A DNA stretch of 36,609 bases from contig CABUZD010000005.1 of NCBI GenBank assembly GCA_902495945.1, positions 1 through 36,609 on the forward strand, given 5' to 3'. This DNA comes from an uncultured Collinsella sp. (GTDB lineage: Bacteria; Actinomycetota; Coriobacteriia; Coriobacteriales; Coriobacteriaceae). The position numbers were made by a program, and so were the translations under genes. The notes beneath the pieces are model-generated. The model saw only the letters and a list, made by a program, of their open reading frames with translations, searched no databases and was not told where the DNA came from. Positions 31,678 to 36,609 of this stretch are shown here, piece by piece; within the stretch, counting starts at the first letter, position 1; each line of letters begins with the position of its first letter.

Positions 31678-33738
31678 ATGGCTATGCAAAAAGACATGAT
31701 GAGCCGCGCGGTGCGCGATTCATTTGCCAAGCTTGACCCCCGTGTCCAGGTCCAAAACCCGGTCATGTTCCTGGTGTGGCTGTCGGCCGCCATGACCTCC
31801 ATTCTGGCTATCGCCTCAATTATTGGGGTACAGGACGCCGACGTCCCCACGTACTATGTGATCGCCATTGCCGTCATTCTCTGGCTGACCGACCTCTTTT
31901 CAAATTTTGCCGAGGCGCTTGCCGAGGGCCGCGGTAAGGCGCAGGCAGATTCCCTGCGCGCGGCGAAAAAGGACGTCGAGGCCCATCGCATCGAGTCCGT
32001 CGAGGATAAGGACCGCTTCACGGTCGTTCCCGGTACCGAGCTCTCACGCGGGGATCTGGTGGTCGTGCGCGCCGGCGAGCAGATTCCGGGAGACGGCGAT
32101 GTCATCGAGGGTGCCGCCTCGGTTGATGAGTCGGCTATCACCGGCGAGTCTGCACCCGTGGTTCGTGAGGCTGGCGGCGACCGTTCTGCCGTCACTGGCG
32201 GCACTACCGTGCTTTCCGATTGGATTGTGGTGAAAATTACCAGCGAGCCTGGCCAGAGCTTCCTGGATAAGATGATCGCCATGGTCGAGGGCGCCGCCCG
32301 CAAGAAGACCCCCAACGAGGTCGCGCTCGAGATCTTTCTGGTTGCTCTGTCCGTCACCTTCATCCTCGTGACGATCGCACTGTATTGCTACTCGAGTTTC
32401 TCTGCAGGGCTCAACGGTATGGCGAATCCCACCGCTGTGACCACGCTCGTTGCCTTGCTCGTCTGTCTGGCGCCCACCACCATTGGTGCGCTGCTGTCCG
32501 CCATTGGCATCGCCGGCATGAGCCGACTGAACGAGGCCAACGTGCTGGCCATGTCCGGCCGCGCCATCGAGGCCGCCGGCGACGTCGACATCCTCATGCT
32601 CGATAAGACCGGTACCATCACCTTGGGCAACCGCCAGGCCGCTGAGTTCATTCCGGTCGACGGTGTCGATCCGGCAGAACTCGCCGATGCCGCGCAGCTG
32701 TCCTCTCTGGCGGATGAGACCCCCGAGGGCCGCTCCATCGTCGTGCTCGCCAAGGAGCAGTTTGGGCTGCGCGGCCGCACACTCGAGGATAAGGGCATGG
32801 AGTTCATCCCCTTCACCGCGGCGACCCGCATGTCCGGTGTGAACTACGCCGATAGCGAGATTCGCAAGGGTGCGGCCGATTCCGTTCGCGCTTATGTGGA
32901 GGCTGCCGGAGGAGTGTTTTCGAAGGAGTGCGACGAGGCCGTCGAACGCATTGCGAAGGTGGGCGGCACCCCGTTGGTCGTGGCAAAGGACCGACGTGTG
33001 CTGGGCGTCGTCTACCTTAAGGACATCATCAAGTCCGGCGTGAAGGAGAAGTTCGCCGACCTGCGCCGCATGGGTATCAAGACCATCATGGTGACGGGTG
33101 ATAATCCGCTGACGGCCGCCGCCATCGCAGCCGAGGCGGGCGTGGACGACTTCCTGGCCGAGGCCACCCCCGAGGGCAAGCTCGAGAAGATCCGCGCGTT
33201 CCAGCATGAGGGCCATCTGGTCGCGATGACCGGCGACGGCACCAACGACGCGCCGGCGCTGGCGCAGGCGGATGTCGCCGTGGCCATGAACACGGGAACC
33301 CAGGCTGCCAAGGAGGCCGGCAACATGGTCGACCTCGACTCCAGCCCCACCAAGCTCATCGATATCGTGCGTATCGGCAAGCAACTGCTCATGACCCGCG
33401 GCTCGCTCACGACCTTCTCGGTCGCCAACGACGTCGCCAAGTATTTCGCCATTATCCCGGCGCTATTCTCGCCGATCTACCCCGGGTTGGACGCCCTCAA
33501 CATCCTGGGGCTCACCAGCCCGTTGACTGCCGTGCTGTCCGCCATTATCTACAACGCGCTGGTCATCGTCGCGCTGATTCCTGCCGCCCTGAAAGGCGTG
33601 AAGTACCGCGAGCTTTCGTCCGGCCAGCTGCTGACCCACAACCTGCTGGTGTGGGGTCTGGGCGGTATCGTGGCGCCGTTCGTATTCATCAAGATTATCG
33701 ACATGCTGCTGGCCTTGTTCGGCATTGGCATGATGTAG
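31678..33738 (+). CDS. kdpB: KdpB potassium-transporting P-type ATPase
   Basis: Protein of 686 aa. The P-type ATPase energising subunit. DKTGTIT with the phosphorylated Asp at about residue 309, the actuator TGES, nucleotide-domain KGAADSV and hinge GDGTNDAPALAQADVAVAMN are present. Membrane helices are at both ends. The Shine-Dalgarno AAAGGAG starts at the kdpA stop (15-bp gap). Confidence 0.97.
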   Translation: MAMQKDMMSRAVRDSFAKLDPRVQVQNPVMFLVWLSAAMTSILAIASIIGVQDADVPTYYVIAIAVILWLTDLFSNFAEALAEGRGKAQADSLRAAKKDVEAHRIESVEDKDRFTVVPGTELSRGDLVVVRAGEQIPGDGDVIEGAASVDESAITGESAPVVREAGGDRSAVTGGTTVLSDWIVVKITSEPGQSFLDKMIAMVEGAARKKTPNEVALEIFLVALSVTFILVTIALYCYSSFSAGLNGMANPTAVTTLVALLVCLAPTTIGALLSAIGIAGMSRLNEANVLAMSGRAIEAAGDVDILMLDKTGTITLGNRQAAEFIPVDGVDPAELADAAQLSSLADETPEGRSIVVLAKEQFGLRGRTLEDKGMEFIPFTAATRMSGVNYADSEIRKGAADSVRAYVEAAGGVFSKECDEAVERIAKVGGTPLVVAKDRRVLGVVYLKDIIKSGVKEKFADLRRMGIKTIMVTGDNPLTAAAIAAEAGVDDFLAEATPEGKLEKIRAFQHEGHLVAMTGDGTNDAPALAQADVAVAMNTGTQAAKEAGNMVDLDSSPTKLIDIVRIGKQLLMTRGSLTTFSVANDVAKYFAIIPALFSPIYPGLDALNILGLTSPLTAVLSAIIYNALVIVALIPAALKGVKYRELSSGQLLTHNLLVWGLGGIVAPFVFIKIIDMLLALFGIGMM

Positions 33739-33750
33739 ACGGAGGTTTGT

Positions 33751-34341
33751 ATGTTCAAAGGTATCGCATCGCGCGCACTTGGCGTGTTCGCGCTGTTTAC
33801 CATCGTCTGCGGCCTGGGATACACGCTCGTGGTGACCGGCGTCGCGCAGCTTGCGTTTCCGTACCAGGCGAACGGATCGCTTATTACGGTCGACGGCAAG
33901 GTTGTGGGTTCCGAGCTCATCGGCCAGAACTTCGATGATGAAGCCCACATGTGGGGTCGTATCCAGAACGTGTCAATTGTCGAAGGCGAAGACGGCGAAC
34001 TCATGGCGTATGGTGCCCCGTCCAACCTGTCCCCGGCGAGTGAGGAGTATCGGCAGCTGATAGATGCGCGCGTGAAGAAGATTCGCGCCGCCAATCCCGA
34101 TGCCGATATGGACGCTGTGCCCGTCGACCTGGTGACGTGTTCGGGGTCCGGCCTCGACCCGGAGATCTCTCCGGATGCCGCCGAGTACCAGGTCCCGCGC
34201 CTTGCCAAAGCCACGGGCAAAAGTGAGGACGAGGTGCACGACATCATCGCCGCGTGCACCAAGGGTCGTTTCCTCGGCGTGTTCGGCGAGCCCACGGTCA
34301 ACGTGCTCAAGGTGAACCTTATGCTGGACGGCGTGCTGTAG
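33751..34341 (+). CDS. kdpC: KdpC potassium-transporting ATPase subunit
   Basis: Protein of 196 aa. One N-terminal membrane helix (about 8-35), then the KdpC soluble domain: ANGSLITVDGKVVGSELIGQNF, the WGRIQ segment (WGRPS in many relatives), and SGSGLDPEISPDAAEYQVPRLAKA. Common relatives read LDPHISP where this has Glu. It assists ATP binding in the complex. 12 bp after kdpB. Confidence 0.95.
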   Translation: MFKGIASRALGVFALFTIVCGLGYTLVVTGVAQLAFPYQANGSLITVDGKVVGSELIGQNFDDEAHMWGRIQNVSIVEGEDGELMAYGAPSNLSPASEEYRQLIDARVKKIRAANPDADMDAVPVDLVTCSGSGLDPEISPDAAEYQVPRLAKATGKSEDEVHDIIAACTKGRFLGVFGEPTVNVLKVNLMLDGVL

Positions 34342-34389
34342 GTGAAGGAGCGGCGGATGAGGGCATGACTGACTATCTGAGCCCTCAAT

Positions 34390-34483
34390 TCCACCCCGCC
34401 CATCAGTTGCGGTGAAATACGGACTGTTTTGGCTGTCAAAAGCCTTATCTACTCCGTATTCCACCGCAACTTTTTGGGGGTTG
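34390..34483 (+). repeat. Palindromic intergenic repeat, copy 2, acting as terminator
   Basis: Nearly identical to copy 1 over about 75 bp (differences at the loop: TGTC for TGCC and CTTATC for CTCATC), again ending in CCACCGCAAC followed by TTTTT. It lies 50-140 bp after kdpC. A smaller hairpin (TGAGGGC 34358-34364 with GCCCTCA 34381-34387) precedes it. Confidence 0.85.
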
Positions 34484-34523
34484 AGCAGAGACTGGGGGAG
34501 CGCGTGCGGTCGGGTGCTGTGCG

Positions 34524-34552
34524 GTTGCTGATACGATAGGTACGTTAGCAAC
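34524..34552. promoter_or_regulatory. Short inverted repeat at a candidate promoter
   Basis: GTTGCT (34524-34529) and AGCAAC (34547-34552) flank a -10-like TACGAT (34532-34537), 35 bp before the flavoenzyme start. A binding site for a regulator is possible. Confidence 0.3.
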
Positions 34553-34586
34553 TGCCGCCGAGCGGCTTAAACGAAAGGAAGCCTGT

Positions 34587-36536
34587 ATGGAGTCATCCGC
34601 CTACCCGATGCTCTTTAGCCCGATCAAGGTCGGTACGACCGAGGTCAAGAACCGCGTCTTTATGCCGCCGGTGTCCACGAACCTGGCCGATCATGGCTAT
34701 GTGACCGACGACTTGGTCGATCATTACCGTGCCCGTGCCAAGGGCGGCGTTGGCCTCATCATCACCGAGGTCGTGACGGTCGAGCCCACCTATACCTATC
34801 TGCCGGGTGACATGTGCTGCTACGACGACACGTTTATCCCAGGCTGGGAAAAGCTCGCCGCAGCCGTTCACGAGTACGGCTGCAAGATCATGCCGCAGCT
34901 CTTCCACCCCGCCTACATGGCCTTTAACATTCCGGGCACGCCGCGTCTGATCGCTCCGTCCTTTGTGGGCCCGTCCTATGCCCGCGAGGCGCCGCGTCCT
35001 ATTACGGTCGATGAGATCCACGAGCTCACGCATCAGTTTGGCGACGCTGCCGTGCGTATGCAGAAGGCCGGTGTCGATGGCGTCGAGGTCCACGCAGCGC
35101 ACGCCCACGGCATGCTCGGCGGCTTTTTGACCCCGCTCTACAACAAGCGCACCGACGAGTACGGCGGCTCGCTCGACGCCCGCATGCGCTTCTTGCTCGA
35201 GGTCATTGCCGAGATTCGCGAGCGCTGCGGCAAGGACTTTATCATCAACGTCCGCATCTCGGGCGATGAGTACACCGATGGCGGCCTGACCCTCAACGAC
35301 ATGATCTACGTCTCGCGTCGCTTGGAGAAGGCCGGCGTCGACATGATTCATGTGTCGGGCGGCACCACCATCAAGCGCGGCTCCGCGATTCCCGCCGCCG
35401 GTACGCAGCAGGCCTCGCACGCCGCCTGCTCGCGCGAGATCAAGAAGCACGTCAACATTCCCGTCGCCACCGTCGGACGTATCAACGAGGCCTGGATCGC
35501 CGAGGAGCTGATCGAGGACGGCGCTGCCGACATCTGCATGATGGGCCGCGCCAATCTGTGCGATGCCGAGTTCTGCAATAAGGCCGCTGCCGGCAACGCC
35601 GACGACATCCGCCCCTGTATTGGCTGTCTGCGCTGCCTGAACGGCATTATGTTCGGCAAGCGCATCTCCTGCACCGTCAACCCGGACGTGGAGCGCGACG
35701 AGGCTGGCTACGAGCCTGCCGCCGAGGCCAAGAACGTGCTCGTTGTGGGCGCTGGTCCTGCGGGCATGGAGGCAGCCTACATTGCCGCCAAGCGCGGCCA
35801 TAACGTGGTGCTCGTGGACAAGCAGGACGAACCGGGCGGTGAGATGCGCATCGCAGCCGTTCCGCCGGCAAAGCAGGAACTCACCCGCGTGATCAAGTAT
35901 CAGTACCGTCGCCTGGCCGAGGCAGGCGTGAAGTGCGTATTTGGCACCGAGCTTACTGCCGAGGACATTCAGCGCGACTACGCCGGCTACGAGGTCGTCC
36001 TGGCTTATGGCGCCGAGCCCATCGCTCCGGCCTTCATGCAGGGCTTTAAGCAGGTTATGACGGCCGACGACCTGCTGGGCGGCAAGGCTTTCCCGGGCAA
36101 GAAGATCGTCATCGTGGGCGGCGGCACCGTTGGCTGCGAGACGGCCGATTACCTGGCCCCGTTGGTCAACGACCTGTCGCCGGCCAATCACGATGTCACC
36201 GTCATCGAGATGACCAAGACGCTCGCTGCCAACGAGGGCGGTGCCGGTCGCGCGGTGCTCATCACGCGCATGCTCTCCAAGGGCGTCCACGTGCTGACCG
36301 AGGCCAAGGTGACCGAGATTACCGAGGATGCCATCAGCTATGAGAAGGACGGCGAGGTCCACACCATCGCCGATGCCGATACGCTGGTGCTTGCCATGGG
36401 CTATCGTCCCAACACCAAGCTTGCCGACGACCTTGCCGCTGCCGGTGTTGCCACCCACGTGCTGGGCGACGCCAACAAGTGCGGCAACATTCGCGACGCC
36501 ATCGGCGATGGCTATAAGGTTGCCTGCGAGCTCTAG
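34587..36536 (+). CDS. Old-Yellow-Enzyme/2,4-dienoyl-CoA-reductase-type iron-sulfur flavoenzyme
   Basis: Protein of 649 aa. Residues ~1-340 are the FMN TIM barrel (LFSPIKVGTTEVKNRVFMPP; HAAHAHGMLGGFLTPLYNKRTDEYGG). A CIGCLRC..C cluster (about 350-370) binds 4Fe-4S. Then an FAD domain (VVGAGPAGMEAAYIAAKRG, ~388 on) and an NAD(P)H site (IVIVGGGTVGCETADYLA). Family: FadH, enoate reductases, BaiCD/BaiH, trimethylamine dehydrogenase. In gut anaerobes such proteins reduce C=C bonds of dietary or bile compounds; the substrate here is unknown. AAAGGAAG is the Shine-Dalgarno. Stands alone after kdpC. Confidence 0.9.
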   Translation: MESSAYPMLFSPIKVGTTEVKNRVFMPPVSTNLADHGYVTDDLVDHYRARAKGGVGLIITEVVTVEPTYTYLPGDMCCYDDTFIPGWEKLAAAVHEYGCKIMPQLFHPAYMAFNIPGTPRLIAPSFVGPSYAREAPRPITVDEIHELTHQFGDAAVRMQKAGVDGVEVHAAHAHGMLGGFLTPLYNKRTDEYGGSLDARMRFLLEVIAEIRERCGKDFIINVRISGDEYTDGGLTLNDMIYVSRRLEKAGVDMIHVSGGTTIKRGSAIPAAGTQQASHAACSREIKKHVNIPVATVGRINEAWIAEELIEDGAADICMMGRANLCDAEFCNKAAAGNADDIRPCIGCLRCLNGIMFGKRISCTVNPDVERDEAGYEPAAEAKNVLVVGAGPAGMEAAYIAAKRGHNVVLVDKQDEPGGEMRIAAVPPAKQELTRVIKYQYRRLAEAGVKCVFGTELTAEDIQRDYAGYEVVLAYGAEPIAPAFMQGFKQVMTADDLLGGKAFPGKKIVIVGGGTVGCETADYLAPLVNDLSPANHDVTVIEMTKTLAANEGGAGRAVLITRMLSKGVHVLTEAKVTEITEDAISYEKDGEVHTIADADTLVLAMGYRPNTKLADDLAAAGVATHVLGDANKCGNIRDAIGDGYKVACEL

Positions 36537-36553
36537 TCAACCCCTTGGCGCAT

Positions 36554-36570
36554 GTGGGGCCTATCCCCAC
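36554..36570 (+). terminator. Short hairpin after the flavoenzyme gene
   Basis: GTGGGG (36554-36559) pairs with CCCCAC (36565-36570). No T tract follows. The rest of the window end shows nothing clear. Confidence 0.35.
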
Positions 36571-36609
36571 GGCGTCAGTCGGTAGATAGCAAAAAGCGGC
36601 GGTCCTGCC

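Overview
This window looks like a chromosomal segment of a high-GC gut actinobacterium of the class Coriobacteriia, most likely Collinsella or a close relative. That is inferred from codon use, gene families (uronate/pectin catabolism, doubled FeoA with a FeoB-associated Cys-rich peptide, KdpFABC/DE) and the short palindromic intergenic repeats. No database search was possible. No rRNA, tRNA, CRISPR array, insertion sequence, phage gene or origin was seen.

Layout. (1) 1-3268, minus strand: serB, then larB-larC-tetR, a nickel-pincer cofactor operon with its own candidate repressor and a palindromic candidate operator. (2) 3525-5867, plus strand: aspS with a structured leader and strong terminator, a pair of 46-bp palindromic repeats, and an HPr-like phosphocarrier with Asp at the Ser46 position. 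(3) 6101-9430: ferrous iron uptake, feoA-feoA-feoB plus a FeoB-associated Cys-rich membrane peptide. (4) 9575-24652: a LacI-family regulator and a hexuronate/pectin catabolic region: uxaC-uxaB-uxaA (galacturonate to 2-keto-3-deoxygluconate), a GPH-type symporter, a GH28 polygalacturonase, a pectin methylesterase fused to an alpha/beta-hydrolase, an SGNH hydrolase, a GH105 unsaturated galacturonyl hydrolase and a xylose-isomerase-like TIM-barrel protein. (5) 24757-25974: a GltD-like flavoprotein. (6) 26072-34341: kdpDE divergent from kdpFABC, including a 28-codon kdpF. (7) 34587-36536: an Old-Yellow-Enzyme/dienoyl-CoA-reductase-type iron-sulfur flavoenzyme.

The main system is the pectin region. 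None of its enzymes has a visible signal peptide, which suggests imported oligogalacturonides are demethylated, deacetylated and cut inside the cell. Three promoters (uxaC, the symporter, GH105) share one design: a 10-mer, AACGTTCACC, occurs twice in each, once overlapping a -35 hexamer TTCACC and once directly after the -10, 38-41 bp apart. This defines a candidate regulon, with the LacI-family protein encoded at 9575-10654 as the obvious candidate repressor. The PME-hydrolase fusion, the uncharacterised TIM-barrel protein placed 1 bp after GH105, and this promoter design are the most interesting parts.

Secondary points: LarC lacks its usual C-terminal (LarC2) domain; the HPr carries a natural S46D-like residue; two copies of a ~90-bp palindromic repeat sit as terminators at operon ends; and the feo genes carry an IdeR/DtxR-like box and further inverted repeats.
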